DNA from: Candidatus Sungiibacteriota bacterium
GTDB lineage: Bacteria > Patescibacteriota > Minisyncoccia > Sungbacterales > HO2-52-23
Direction: 5' to 3'
Assembly (NCBI GenBank): GCA_016196115.1
Contig: JACPYI010000009.1
Span: 1 to 36,964 of the forward strand
Length of the DNA stretch: 36,964 nucleotides
In this document: positions 22,297 through 30,288 of the stretch, piece by piece
Numbering within the stretch: position 1 is the first letter of the stretch
Layout: each line of letters opens with the position of its first letter
Made by a program: the position numbers and the translations under genes
Notes under the pieces: model-generated
Seen by the model: the letters and a program-made list of their open reading frames with translations, nothing else
Told to the model about the DNA's origin: nothing
Databases searched by the model: none

Positions 22297-23625
22297 CTAA
22301 TTTTCTTTTCTCAATGCTCCCTCACTGTACACGTTTGAGGCGTTCCAAAGCAGCCATCCGTGCTGCTCAACGCGCTCGGCCGCGGCGATTTGCATCTTGA
22401 CTTTCTCAACGCCGTATGGCCGATGCCCGAGCCGATCTTGTTCGTGAAAAAAATCTTCAAGCCACGGGCGCAGCCGTACCTGCGAGCGTGCAATTGCAGT
22501 GGAAGATGCTGCCGCACGAGTGCTGGTCCCGATGCCGTCCAAAAAATCACGCGCCGCCTGCAGCGAGCGACCAACCGTGATGTCGGGACGCGCCCGCACT
22601 CTTTTGTTATCAAGCGCAACCGGCGGCAATTTACGAATGGGATCGACAGGCATATACAACCCGCCATAGTAGTGCGACGGGTAGACCATGAAGGAAATAT
22701 AGTCAAAACTCTCGCCAATATCTTGCAATCGCTGACCAATGCCCACATCGCCGTACTGCAATGCCGCATAACCAAACAGATCCGCGGACAGGATAATATC
22801 CGGTTTGTACGCGCGCAACTGCTCGCCCAGAAGTGAAAAGAAACTTTTCATCACCGCATATTTTTGAGTTTTATGATTCCATGCCGGGTAGATCGCCACA
22901 TTTACGTCGCCATCGGACGGGAAACGCATATAATCAAACTGCAGCTCGTCAAAACCGAGATCAATCATCCGCTTTGCAAACGAAGCAATGTACTCCCGCG
23001 CGCCCGGCGATGCCGGATCAAGCCAATAGCCGCCTTTGTTGTCCTGCCACAAGATAGAGGATGGGGGCTGGAGAACGGAGGATGGAGAACGGAGATATTT
23101 CCTGTTCGCGCACTGGTCTGCTATCGTTTTCGGCGATGCCCGCTTGAGGTACCACTCCGAGTGCGCATAAATCTGCGCCGCATCTTTGAAAACCACGATT
23201 CGCGCAATCGCCCAAATATGATTTTGATGCAAAGTGTCCAGAAGCACCTTCAGGTACGTAGGGACATAATCCGGTCCGCACACCTCTTTCACATCGATCA
23301 CGATACCGTTGATCTCGGTGGTCTTTGCAAGTCCGATGATGTGATTGCGCAGCCGGGTGGCGCCCGCGCCTTGATCATTGGCCACATCGGCCGTCATGTA
23401 TAATCCCTTGACATCGCTCGATCGTCTCAACGCTTCATGGTACAGCTCTTCTGGAGATTTTTCCTGCGCTTCCGGCTGTAATAAATCCCCTGCCTGCAGG
23501 AGCGTCCCCATCATTCTCTTTACTCCCGAAGATTTTTCGGCGCCCCGGGATGTGAAAGTCAACAAACTGGCCGCGACCATTCCGGTGATCACCACTCCAA
23601 AGAATCCTTTGAGAAAAGATCTCAT
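22297..23625 (-). CDS. Exported putative glycoside hydrolase (DUF4015 / GHL-type)
   Basis: A 442-aa protein with an N-terminal signal or anchor helix (about residues 7-26). The TIM-barrel body matches DUF4015: VKGLYMTADVAN near 73, INGIVIDVKE near 105, NHIWAIARIVVFKD near 135, GYWLDPASPGAREYI near 203, and LGFDELQFDYMRFPSDG near 227 with likely catalytic Asp/Glu. ILSADLFGYAAL and FDYISFMVYPSHY follow. Probable role is cleavage of an extracellular polysaccharide; activity is unproven for the family. Residues RSPSSVLQPPSSIL are encoded by a short direct repeat at 23056-23096 and look like an in-frame insertion. The gene is translationally close to the EF-Tu-like ORF upstream (2 nt) and the SGNH gene downstream (5 nt). 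Confidence 0.88.
   Translation of the reverse strand: MRSFLKGFFGVVITGMVAASLLTFTSRGAEKSSGVKRMMGTLLQAGDLLQPEAQEKSPEELYHEALRRSSDVKGLYMTADVANDQGAGATRLRNHIIGLAKTTEINGIVIDVKEVCGPDYVPTYLKVLLDTLHQNHIWAIARIVVFKDAAQIYAHSEWYLKRASPKTIADQCANRKYLRSPSSVLQPPSSILWQDNKGGYWLDPASPGAREYIASFAKRMIDLGFDELQFDYMRFPSDGDVNVAIYPAWNHKTQKYAVMKSFFSLLGEQLRAYKPDIILSADLFGYAALQYGDVGIGQRLQDIGESFDYISFMVYPSHYYGGLYMPVDPIRKLPPVALDNKRVRARPDITVGRSLQAARDFLDGIGTSTRAAASSTAIARSQVRLRPWLEDFFHEQDRLGHRPYGVEKVKMQIAAAERVEQHGWLLWNASNVYSEGALRKEN
23056..23096. repeat. Short direct repeat inserted in frame in the glycosidase gene
   Basis: TGGAGAACGGA occurs at 23069-23079 and again at 23083-23093, flanked by GAGGATGG-type sequence. Translated leftward it yields a Pro/Ser-rich stretch (SPSSVLQPPSSIL) that breaks an otherwise conserved region between the barrel strands. 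Confidence 0.6.
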
Positions 23626-23627
23626 GC

Positions 23628-23891
23628 TTAATCAAACACAAGCGTTGAAGCGATGACGTCGCCCTTTTCAAGGCCATGCAGCAACACGCTGACGTTGTCT
23701 CCGACTGTATCGAAAACCTCGGGCACCTCGTCCCGATACTCGATCAGCCGCACTTCGCCGACCTTGCCGTTGGTCATGGTCTTCATCTTAATCCTGATCG
23801 CGCCCTCCAGCAGCACCCCCACCACGACCAACCCCTTTCCGATCATCGGAAACGAATCCCGCACCTGCAATTTTCCCCCGTGTTTTCGCAT
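23628..23891 (-). CDS. Stand-alone EF-Tu domain-2-like beta-barrel protein
   Basis: An 87-aa protein. The pattern FPMIGKGLVVVGVLLEGAI, then GEVRLIEYRDEVPEVFDT and GDNVSVLLHGLEKGDV, parallels domain 2 of EF-Tu/translational GTPases (V-x-G-R-G-x-V-x-x-G...A-x-A-G-D-N-V-G-x-x-L-R-G). No GTPase domain is present in or near it. It is co-directional with and 2 nt upstream of the glycosidase gene. Function unknown; RNA or protein binding would fit the fold. Confidence 0.7.
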   Translation of the reverse strand: MRKHGGKLQVRDSFPMIGKGLVVVGVLLEGAIRIKMKTMTNGKVGEVRLIEYRDEVPEVFDTVGDNVSVLLHGLEKGDVIASTLVFD

Positions 23892-23904
23892 AAACTTTTT
23901 TTAA

Positions 23905-23975
23905 TGCGGCCAGCGAGAATCGGACTCGCGCCTACTGCTTGGGAAGCAGTCGTCCTGCCACTAAACCATGGCCGC
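23905..23975 (-). tRNA. tRNA-Gly (CCC)
   Basis: Minus-strand cloverleaf: acceptor GCGGCCA/TGGCCGC, anticodon stem ACTGC/GCAGT with loop TTCCCAA (anticodon CCC), T-stem GCGAG/CTCGC with loop TCCGATT, discriminator A. CCA is not encoded. It is 13 nt upstream of the EF-Tu-like ORF. Confidence 0.95.
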
Positions 23976-24025
23976 GCGCCATAACCGCAACTTTTTCATC
24001 ATACCTTATTCGCAGGAAGAATCAA

Positions 24026-25540
24026 TCACCGATACTTGGGCGTGACCCAGAAGCCGAGGCGGAATTTGTGGCCGAGCATAACACGGGTTTGGGCCTCGAG
24101 CGCCGGGAACGCGCCGAAGACGATCATGGTGATCGGCATGAGAATCCATTGGAAGAAATACAAAATATGGTGGCGCTTGCGAAACCATTTTGGTTTTGGC
24201 GGCAGGAGGATGATGGCAAAAAACGCCGAGGAGACAATGCCGATCATGGCAAAGCTCATGATAAAGCGCGTGATGCGCGGCAGATTATAGGAGAGCACCG
24301 AGACGCTGAATTCGGAACCGCCGATCAGGACCGGGAGCCAACCAAGCGCGAAGATGATGATCGAGTTGGTCGCCCACGAGTGAAAGCCCTCGATATAATG
24401 GAACGCCCGGTAGAGTTTTTTTCCGAAAGGCATCTTCGGATGACGCCGAAATCCTTCAAGCATATAGGGTATGTTTTCACACCCGCCCCATGCCCAGCGG
24501 CGCTGCTGCTTGTAGAGATTTTTCGCAGTTTGCCAGAACGTCGGTGCCACATTGGCGTCCATCGAGACCGGGTACAGGATCGGCACAACGCGCCAGTTGC
24601 CGTCGTAGTGGAGAAAGCACTGCCAAAAAATCTGCGAGTCCTCGGACACGATACCGGTATTCCAGAATCCGATTTCGACGAGCGCTTTGAAGGGCATCGC
24701 GTGTGACGAGAACGTGGCCATGCGCTCCGGCCGCGACTGCTGGATCATGTGCCAAAATGACGAGGAAAATGCGATCACGCGGCCAAGCGCCGGCGCCTGG
24801 TAGATATTGTTGGTAAAGAGCGGAACCGGCTGATAGCTTGAGCGCTGCGGATGCGGACACGTGAGAAACTCATACGTGAGAATGCCGAAATACTCCGGGA
24901 ATACCTGCGTGTCCACATCGAAAACCGATACCACGACTTTCTCGTACGGAATTCCGAGCGGATCAATGATTTTTTCCTTCACCTGCTTTCCCGCCCACGT
25001 CTCATTTGACCCTTTGCCTGGAATTTCTTCCGGCAGATCGGCAGGATGCACGGTCGTGAGCAGCCGAAAGAATTTGCCTCCGAATTCCTCTTGGATGCGT
25101 TGCGCCGTCTCCTCCCCTTCCGGCGCGCGCCCTTCGGTTCCAAGCACCACGATCATGCGATCCGCCGGGTAGTTTGCGGCAAGCAGAGAGTTGAACGTCT
25201 CGGCTACCAATTCGTACGGTTCTTGGTACATCGGAAAGATAACCAGATGATATACATCCTGCCACGGCAGATTTTTTTGCACGAGCCGCTCCTGCCAGTT
25301 GACCCGCATGTTCGCCCGCATCCGCTTGAATGACGCGCGCAAATGCACCGAGAAGAATATAGTTTTCAAAAACCAATACGTGTCAAAGATAATAATGAAA
25401 AGGCTTGTCCACACCGGCAAAATCCCGGAAAATACAATTGCCCCGATCAAAGTTCCCCATGCCAGCACCCCGGGCAGGAATTCAAAGAGGCGGAACCATG
25501 CAGAAGAGTATTTTTGTTTTTGAGAAATACCGGTATTCAT
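24026..25540 (-). CDS. Membrane processive glycosyltransferase, GT2 family
   Basis: A 504-aa cellulose-synthase-like GT2 enzyme, probably polymerising a cell-surface glycan from nucleotide sugars. Two N-terminal helices (about 22-65) precede the cytoplasmic domain. The conserved motifs are FPMYQEPYE near 102, SVFDVDTQ (D-x-D) near 205, VSEDSQIFW near 300, and the processive signature YKQQRRWAWGG near 345. Three or four further helices follow. The start is set at MNTGISQKQ, four codons after the first Met. It lies 8 nt after the chimeric ORF. The product is unknown. Confidence 0.88.
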   Translation of the reverse strand: MNTGISQKQKYSSAWFRLFEFLPGVLAWGTLIGAIVFSGILPVWTSLFIIIFDTYWFLKTIFFSVHLRASFKRMRANMRVNWQERLVQKNLPWQDVYHLVIFPMYQEPYELVAETFNSLLAANYPADRMIVVLGTEGRAPEGEETAQRIQEEFGGKFFRLLTTVHPADLPEEIPGKGSNETWAGKQVKEKIIDPLGIPYEKVVVSVFDVDTQVFPEYFGILTYEFLTCPHPQRSSYQPVPLFTNNIYQAPALGRVIAFSSSFWHMIQQSRPERMATFSSHAMPFKALVEIGFWNTGIVSEDSQIFWQCFLHYDGNWRVVPILYPVSMDANVAPTFWQTAKNLYKQQRRWAWGGCENIPYMLEGFRRHPKMPFGKKLYRAFHYIEGFHSWATNSIIIFALGWLPVLIGGSEFSVSVLSYNLPRITRFIMSFAMIGIVSSAFFAIILLPPKPKWFRKRHHILYFFQWILMPITMIVFGAFPALEAQTRVMLGHKFRLGFWVTPKYR

Positions 25541-25548
25541 AATGTGTA

Positions 25549-25926
25549 TCAATGAACCCGTAAAACCAAGTCAGCAACTTTTTCTGGCTTGTATTGTTGA
25601 ATATATCTTTGTAGGGCGATAGTAACCTGACGGAAGTAGGAATCGGGGTGGGTTTCGGGGAAGTAATCGCTACCCCATTTCTCTTGTTCCCGTTTAATCC
25701 GCCGTGCATCAATCTTATCAATATCTCCCGTAAGATAGATCTGCTTATCCCACAGATCATTCAAGAGCTGCGGATGAAACATGAATACGCCCTCAATAAC
25801 CATAATTCTTTTTGAGAGATCAAATGTTCTGGAAATTCTCAAGGTCTTAAAAACAAAAGCAAAATCCTCCGGTTCGATAGTGAAGCCGGCTTTGCAGTTT
25901 TGGCAGGTTTTGGTTTCGGGGTTCAT
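25549..25926 (-). CDS. Chimeric ORF: zinc-ribbon start fused to nucleoside-kinase-like end
   Basis: A 125-aa frame of two unrelated parts. Residues 1-24 (MNPETKTCQNCKAGFTIEPE then DFAF) are almost identical to the start of the 585-aa Cys-rich protein at 28395, at the DNA level too. From residue 25 the sequence changes to a kinase C-terminus: KRIMVIEGVFMFHPQLL, then WDKQIYLTGDIDKID and ARRIKREQEKWGSDYF, similar to uridine kinase-type P-loop enzymes but lacking the P-loop. Its ATG overlaps the PIN-gene stop (ATGA). It is probably a recombination product between two genes and may not be functional. Confidence 0.75.
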   Translation of the reverse strand: MNPETKTCQNCKAGFTIEPEDFAFVFKTLRISRTFDLSKRIMVIEGVFMFHPQLLNDLWDKQIYLTGDIDKIDARRIKREQEKWGSDYFPETHPDSYFRQVTIALQRYIQQYKPEKVADLVLRVH

Positions 25927-26360
25927 GAAAAACGTTTTTGCAGAAAGTCGCCGGGCGTTATAATCGGTATCGGAATACCGATCTTCAATAATTTTTCATT
26001 TTCAAGAAAATGTTTTCGATCAAGCGTAATGAGGGCTTCAGCGCCGCTTACTAATGCGCCAGCAAGAATCGGTATATCTTTTTCCGGCATAACGGTCGCC
26101 AGTTTGGATGCAAAGATAAAGGGAATCTTCACAACGGATTGAATGATGGGTCTTGCCGCAAGCAAGTTTTCATAATGGGCATGGAGCGCGCCCTCGCCTA
26201 TTTTTTCCTCAATATTCCGCTCTGCCTCAACAAGTGCATACGCTACAGTTACAATTCGAATGTGGCCTTGTTTTGCGAGTTCCATAATAAAATACGACCC
26301 GCCGGTCGAGGATCGTACTGCTGCAAAAAAGATGTTGGCATCCAAAAAAACCTTCGGCAT
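25923..26360 (-). CDS. PIN-domain ribonuclease (VapC-like toxin)
   Basis: A 145-aa PIN-domain protein, a metal-dependent RNase of toxin-antitoxin type. The first acidic residue is in KVFLDANIFFAAV (Asp7). Further acidic positions are in EAERNIEEK, EKDIPILAGAL (typical D of PIN motif) and ALITLDRKHFLE near residue 115. It follows a small basic antitoxin-like ORF by 3 nt. It overlaps the chimeric ORF and could be the gene whose insertion rearranged the zinc-ribbon neighbourhood. Confidence 0.87.
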   Translation of the reverse strand: MPKVFLDANIFFAAVRSSTGGSYFIMELAKQGHIRIVTVAYALVEAERNIEEKIGEGALHAHYENLLAARPIIQSVVKIPFIFASKLATVMPEKDIPILAGALVSGAEALITLDRKHFLENEKLLKIGIPIPIITPGDFLQKRFS

Positions 26361-26363
26361 AAA

Positions 26364-26570
26364 CTATATGCGCATCTTAAGAATTCGTTTGAGCCGCGCT
26401 GCGGTTTTCAGATCCAGTTGATCATTATCCATAAATTCACGGATCCGGTCTGAAGTATACTCCTCGATGCCCCATTTCCGTCGCGATAACGAACGCAGCA
26501 TCACCTGATAAAGGGAAGAGCGCTTCTTCAACAACTCATATTGGGTTTTGGGTACTGTGATCATTATCAT
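26364..26570 (-). CDS. Antitoxin-like small protein paired with the PIN gene
   Basis: A 68-aa protein opening ITVPKTQYELLKKRSSLYQ, the pattern of small DNA-binding antitoxin proteins, then a basic C-terminal helix (LKTAARLKRILKMRI). It lies 3 nt upstream of the PIN-domain gene in the same operon. The family cannot be assigned exactly; the call rests on size, order and N-terminal pattern. Confidence 0.65.
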   Translation of the reverse strand: MIMITVPKTQYELLKKRSSLYQVMLRSLSRRKWGIEEYTSDRIREFMDNDQLDLKTAARLKRILKMRI

Positions 26571-26637
26571 ATTCTGATGATATGCCCATCTGTTTGCATA
26601 GTCAATAGTTCATTACGCATCATACCCAAAAACAAAA

Positions 26638-28395
26638 TCATACAATCTCGCTCTGATAACATTCTTCGCAATACACGATCTCTTTTCGATCCGGTGCGTA
26701 TGATGTCTCGAACTCGTTGGAACAGTGATCGGTGGCGTGAACGTGTGAGGTTTGGTTTTGGTAGATACCGTTTTCCGACTTTGTTCCCGCGCACTGGCAT
26801 GTTCGCGAGTAAAATTTCGGCTGGTTGCGGTATTTGGTGCGTTCGATAAAGCGGCAGTTGTGGCAGACACGCGGCAACGGAAGCGTCATACGGCGGTAAA
26901 ACTCCAGCTCCATGGAAATCAGGCGAAACGCCTTGGCGCATGATGCGCATTTGATGACTTCTTTCAAAATATCATCGCCGACGTCTTTGATATGATCGGG
27001 CAGATTTTGCGCGTCCACCGTGGTCTGGAATTCGCGCGTCTCGGGATCGCGCCAAACATACCCTTTGTTTACGGCTTCCTCTTTGGTCAGCGGGAAAAAG
27101 TCGTTTGCAAGCGTCTCGTTGTACGCGAACGGAGAGAACTCCGGCGGGAAGAATTCGCCGTAGCGATACACTCTCCCCTCTGTATCGGTAAACGGCGTCT
27201 CGTTCATGTGCCGGATGATTTTCTCGCGAAGCGCAAAATAATCCTCTTTCGAGTACTGCTTGTTGAAAATGCAGTATGACTTCTTCCGCAGGCCCACGCA
27301 GCCGAAGAGATTGTTCGACGACATACATTTGAACGAATACTCTATGTCGTGATTGGCAGGCCAACTATCCATCGTAAACTTTACATTACTGCAACCGTCT
27401 CCTGAAACGAGCACTTCGTACATAAGCTCGCTGTGCTGGCCCCAGACCGTAAAGTCATACGAGTCCTTGACTCCCATCGCGAGACTCTGGGAATACCTCA
27501 CGTTTTCTCCGTCGGTAATGTTATAACTCTCATGCACATTTTTGCCGGAAGCGATAATATCGCCGGATACGTTGATATTATGGGTGCCGGACATAAATTT
27601 GTGCGGCAGAGACAGCGAAAACTGCCGCACCTGCTTTTTGATTTCTTCAAGTGATTGGTGCGAGCCGAGGCCGAATTGCTCAAGTGTGGCAAAATAATCC
27701 TCGCGGGAATATGGCCGGTTAAAGATGTAGTACTGCCTGCTGCGGAGATTTGCGCACCCGAAGCAATTTGAACACCCCACGCAATCGCGAGAAAACCAGA
27801 CATCATGGCATTTCTCGCACCGGTGGGAAAAACGCGCCTGGTACGAATCAATCGTATTCGTGCATTCGTAGCAAAATTCATCGCGGTCAAGCGTGGTGCA
27901 ATCCACGGAATCTTTCATGTTATTCGCATCGCTCACGTACGCGCAGCGTTCGCAGTTGCCCATGTTAAAGCACAGATAACAATCTTTAAGATTGCTCGCC
28001 CCATGCACATAATCCGAATTTACGAGATTTCTTGCGCTGCGGCTCACCCACGGCACGTCATACATGAGTTCACGAAACTGCTCGAAAAATGGGCGAGAGA
28101 AATCATAGTCCCGTCCGTAGTCAATCGGGTCCCATGCATCCGACTGCCAATATTCATCATTATAAATTTTTGCCCGTACCTGCGGGGGAAACTCCGAAAA
28201 TATATCTTTTCCTGTGGTCTCATCTTTATGCCGAAACAGCTGCCGTTCATTTTCAAAGAGCATCCTGCGAATCATTCGGCACTCCGGACACCACGTCGGC
28301 GGTAGCACCTTGATTTTTTCGTAAAACGCAAAATCCTCCGGCTCGATGGTGAAGCCGGTCTTGCAGTTTTGGCAGGTTTTGGTTTCTTGGTTCAT
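26638..28395 (-). CDS. Large Cys-rich multi-zinc-ribbon protein, function unknown
   Basis: A 585-aa protein with paired Cys at both ends and through the middle. It opens KTCQNCKTGFTIEPEDFAFY and PTWCPECRMIRR (zinc ribbon), and closes KCASCAKAF, PRVCHNCRFIER and VYCEECYQSEIV. The middle holds repeated short C-x2-C or C-x-C turns (DCYLCFNMGNCERCAYV; CEKCHDVWFSRDCVGCSNC) and two copies of an IFN-(R/K)-x-Y-S-(R/K)-E-D-Y-F-A block near residues 230 and 395. The repeating layout suggests a solenoid or beta-helix stitched by metal sites. I know similar proteins only as uncharacterised CPR genes. Its first 24 residues recur in the chimeric ORF 25549-25926. Confidence 0.8.
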   Translation of the reverse strand: MNQETKTCQNCKTGFTIEPEDFAFYEKIKVLPPTWCPECRMIRRMLFENERQLFRHKDETTGKDIFSEFPPQVRAKIYNDEYWQSDAWDPIDYGRDYDFSRPFFEQFRELMYDVPWVSRSARNLVNSDYVHGASNLKDCYLCFNMGNCERCAYVSDANNMKDSVDCTTLDRDEFCYECTNTIDSYQARFSHRCEKCHDVWFSRDCVGCSNCFGCANLRSRQYYIFNRPYSREDYFATLEQFGLGSHQSLEEIKKQVRQFSLSLPHKFMSGTHNINVSGDIIASGKNVHESYNITDGENVRYSQSLAMGVKDSYDFTVWGQHSELMYEVLVSGDGCSNVKFTMDSWPANHDIEYSFKCMSSNNLFGCVGLRKKSYCIFNKQYSKEDYFALREKIIRHMNETPFTDTEGRVYRYGEFFPPEFSPFAYNETLANDFFPLTKEEAVNKGYVWRDPETREFQTTVDAQNLPDHIKDVGDDILKEVIKCASCAKAFRLISMELEFYRRMTLPLPRVCHNCRFIERTKYRNQPKFYSRTCQCAGTKSENGIYQNQTSHVHATDHCSNEFETSYAPDRKEIVYCEECYQSEIV

Positions 28396-28419
28396 TGACT
28401 TGTTTGATCACTAAGCACT

Positions 28420-28434
28420 TGTGACGGCCGTCAG
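28420..28434. repeat. Dyad TGTGACGGCCGTCAG upstream of the Cys-rich gene
   Basis: A 15-nt dyad 13 of 15 identical to that at 1595-1609. It is located 25 nt before the Cys-rich protein start, in the space after gatB. A TATACT box lies just upstream on the minus strand (rightward at 28446-28451), so the dyad would be in the leader, near the start of transcription. Could be an operator. Confidence 0.4.
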
Positions 28435-28467
28435 ATTAGCTTAGTAGTATAGTATCGTTTCCAGAAA

Positions 28468-30027
28468 CTATTGAAGCAACTTTTTTATGATGTCAACTAC
28501 GAGGGCGGGGTTGGCTTTGCCGCGGGTCTCGGCCATGACCTGGCCGACGAGGAATTGGAGCACGGCGGTTTTGCCGGCGCGGTAGTCGGCGGCGACTGTT
28601 GGATTCTCTCCGATGATATGGGCTGCGATGGTTTCGAGATCGCCGGCATCGGACATTTGCCAGAGTCCTTTTTCGCTAATGATGTCGGTGGGGTTGGCGC
28701 TAGTGCGGAATGATTCTTCGAATACTTCTTTGGCGGTCGTGTTTGAGATTTTGTTTTCCGACAGCAAAACAACGATTTCGGCAAAGTTTTCCGGAGTGAG
28801 CAAAACCTCTCCTGCGGGAACGCCGGTCTCTTTGAGCAAGCGCATGAAGTCGCCGACCAGAAACGCAGTAACGGTTTTTACAAGATTCTTTTTCAACTGC
28901 TGCGGAACTTTCTGGCTGTCGTCCGCGCCTGCCGACGGGAGAGCGGACAGATCTTTATCATGCTGTGCGGTTTCGCTGATCGTCTCTTCGAAATAATCGG
29001 CAATTGCTTTTTCGCGCGCGATGATCTCGGCTTGCGTCGGTTCAATGCCGTACTCTTTGACAAACCGTTCCTGTTTGGCCGCGGGCAACTCCGGCAGATG
29101 GATGCGGATCTCCTCCACGTATGCGGCGGACAAACGGAGCGGCGGCAAATCCGGCTCCGGGAAATAACGGTAGTTGTGCGCCTCCTCTTTGGAACGCTGG
29201 GAAACGGAAATGCCCTTGTGTTCATTCCAACCGCGGGTTTCCTGCGCGATCTTTTCTCCCCGTTCCAGCACCTCGAATTGTCGCTTCATCTCGTACGCGG
29301 CGGCATCGGCGGCGTATTTGAACGAGTTGATGTTTTTCACTTCGACTTTGGTGCCAAACTCCTTTTGGCCGATCGGGCGCATGGAAATATTCACCTCCAC
29401 GCGCATCTGTCCCTTTTCCATATTTGCGTCGGACGCGCCCACGTAGCGCACGATCTGCTGCAAAACCTCGCCAAATTGCCGCACTTCTTCGCCCGTGCGG
29501 AAATCCGGCTCGGTCACGAGCTCCATCAACGGCACACCCGCGCGGTTGAAATCTACGAGCGAGGTTTTGCCGTCTTTGGCGTGCATGAGCCGTCCCGTAT
29601 CTTCCTCAAGATGAATTCTGGTTATTCGGATTCTTTTTGTCGGTTTTGATTCATTGGAGCTTGGGGTTTCATTTGACATTAGAAATTTGACATTAGAAAT
29701 TTCTATATCAAGGTATCCCCCGCTCACGATCGGATATTTGTACTGGGAGATCTGGTATCCCTTGGGCAGATCGGGGTAAAAATAATTTTTCCGGTCGAAC
29801 CGCGAAAATTCGCCGATTGAGCCGTTGAGCGCAAGGCCGACCGCGATCACTTTTTTTACCGCGTCCTCGTTGATATACGGCAGCGTGCCCGGATGCCCCA
29901 TGCAGATGGGGCAGACATTGGTATTGGGATGCCGCTCGTCCGGGTCGTTGAGTGAGTAGCAGAACATTTTGGTCTTTGTATTGAGCTCGGCATGGATCTC
30001 CAGACCGATCACGGCTTCGTAGTTCAT
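28468..30027 (-). CDS. gatB: Aspartyl/glutamyl-tRNA amidotransferase subunit B
   Basis: A 519-aa subunit of GatCAB, which converts Glu-tRNA-Gln and Asp-tRNA-Asn to the amidated forms. Family blocks: YEAVIGLEIHAELNTKTKMF at the start, CPICMGHPGTLP near 40 (zinc-binding Cys kept), FDRKNYFYPDLPKGYQIS near 75, RIHLEEDTGRLMH near 140, FNRAGVPLMELVTEPDFR near 160, and the YqeY-like tail. The start is set at MNYEAV; the longer upstream frame lacks homology. Residues near 105-125 (SNVKFLMSNETPSSNESKPT) come from a tandem 14-nt repeat and are absent from the usual alignment. GatA and GatC are not in the window. Confidence 0.95.
   Translation of the reverse strand: MNYEAVIGLEIHAELNTKTKMFCYSLNDPDERHPNTNVCPICMGHPGTLPYINEDAVKKVIAVGLALNGSIGEFSRFDRKNYFYPDLPKGYQISQYKYPIVSGGYLDIEISNVKFLMSNETPSSNESKPTKRIRITRIHLEEDTGRLMHAKDGKTSLVDFNRAGVPLMELVTEPDFRTGEEVRQFGEVLQQIVRYVGASDANMEKGQMRVEVNISMRPIGQKEFGTKVEVKNINSFKYAADAAAYEMKRQFEVLERGEKIAQETRGWNEHKGISVSQRSKEEAHNYRYFPEPDLPPLRLSAAYVEEIRIHLPELPAAKQERFVKEYGIEPTQAEIIAREKAIADYFEETISETAQHDKDLSALPSAGADDSQKVPQQLKKNLVKTVTAFLVGDFMRLLKETGVPAGEVLLTPENFAEIVVLLSENKISNTTAKEVFEESFRTSANPTDIISEKGLWQMSDAGDLETIAAHIIGENPTVAADYRAGKTAVLQFLVGQVMAETRGKANPALVVDIIKKLLQ
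29644..29703. repeat. Tandem 14-nt repeat forming an in-frame insertion in gatB
   Basis: ATTTGACATTAGAA occurs at 29671-29684 and immediately again at 29685-29698, followed to the left by the compositionally odd stretch around 29644-29670. On the coding strand the block reads SNVKFLMSNETPSSNESKPT between the strand YLDIE and the conserved RIHLEEDTG region. About 60 nt, frame preserved. Confidence 0.7.
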
Positions 30028-30247
30028 GCTGCAATGGTAGCAAAAAAAATGCCGAAAGAAAAGGTTGCGCAATTCGCGTTTTTGTGGCACCATTGTCTTA
30101 TCGTACATTTCCAGTGAAACAGCATAAGGAGAGCACGATGAGGCGAATCTCTGGATTTTAACACCGATGTGGCAGACAAAACAGAAATCTAGATCAAGAC
30201 CCGTGAATGAGCGCGCCTCGTCCGCAGGATTTTTTGCTAAAATTCAA
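30028..30247. other. Space between divergent gatB and tRNA-Glu promoter
   Basis: About 220 bases. A weak minus-strand -10-like TGCTACCAT sits immediately before the gatB ATG, which would give a nearly leaderless mRNA. Nothing else with coding or structural character is seen. Confidence 0.35.
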
Positions 30248-30275
30248 TTGCATTTTCGGCTATTTTTGCTATGAT
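30248..30275 (+). promoter_or_regulatory. Promoter of the tRNA-Glu-Val-Val cluster
   Basis: TTGCAT (30248-30253), a 16-nt spacer and extended -10 TGCTATGAT (box 30270-30275). Transcription would start about 6 nt before tRNA-Glu. It may also feed the oxidoreductase operon, as no terminator follows the tRNAs. Confidence 0.65.
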
Positions 30276-30288
30276 ACGGGGAGAAGTT

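Noticed and set aside
23939-24706. 255-aa rightward ORF opposite the glycosyltransferase
   Set aside because: Charged, repetitive antisense translation; the GT2 frame carries D-x-D, ED and QxxRW motifs.
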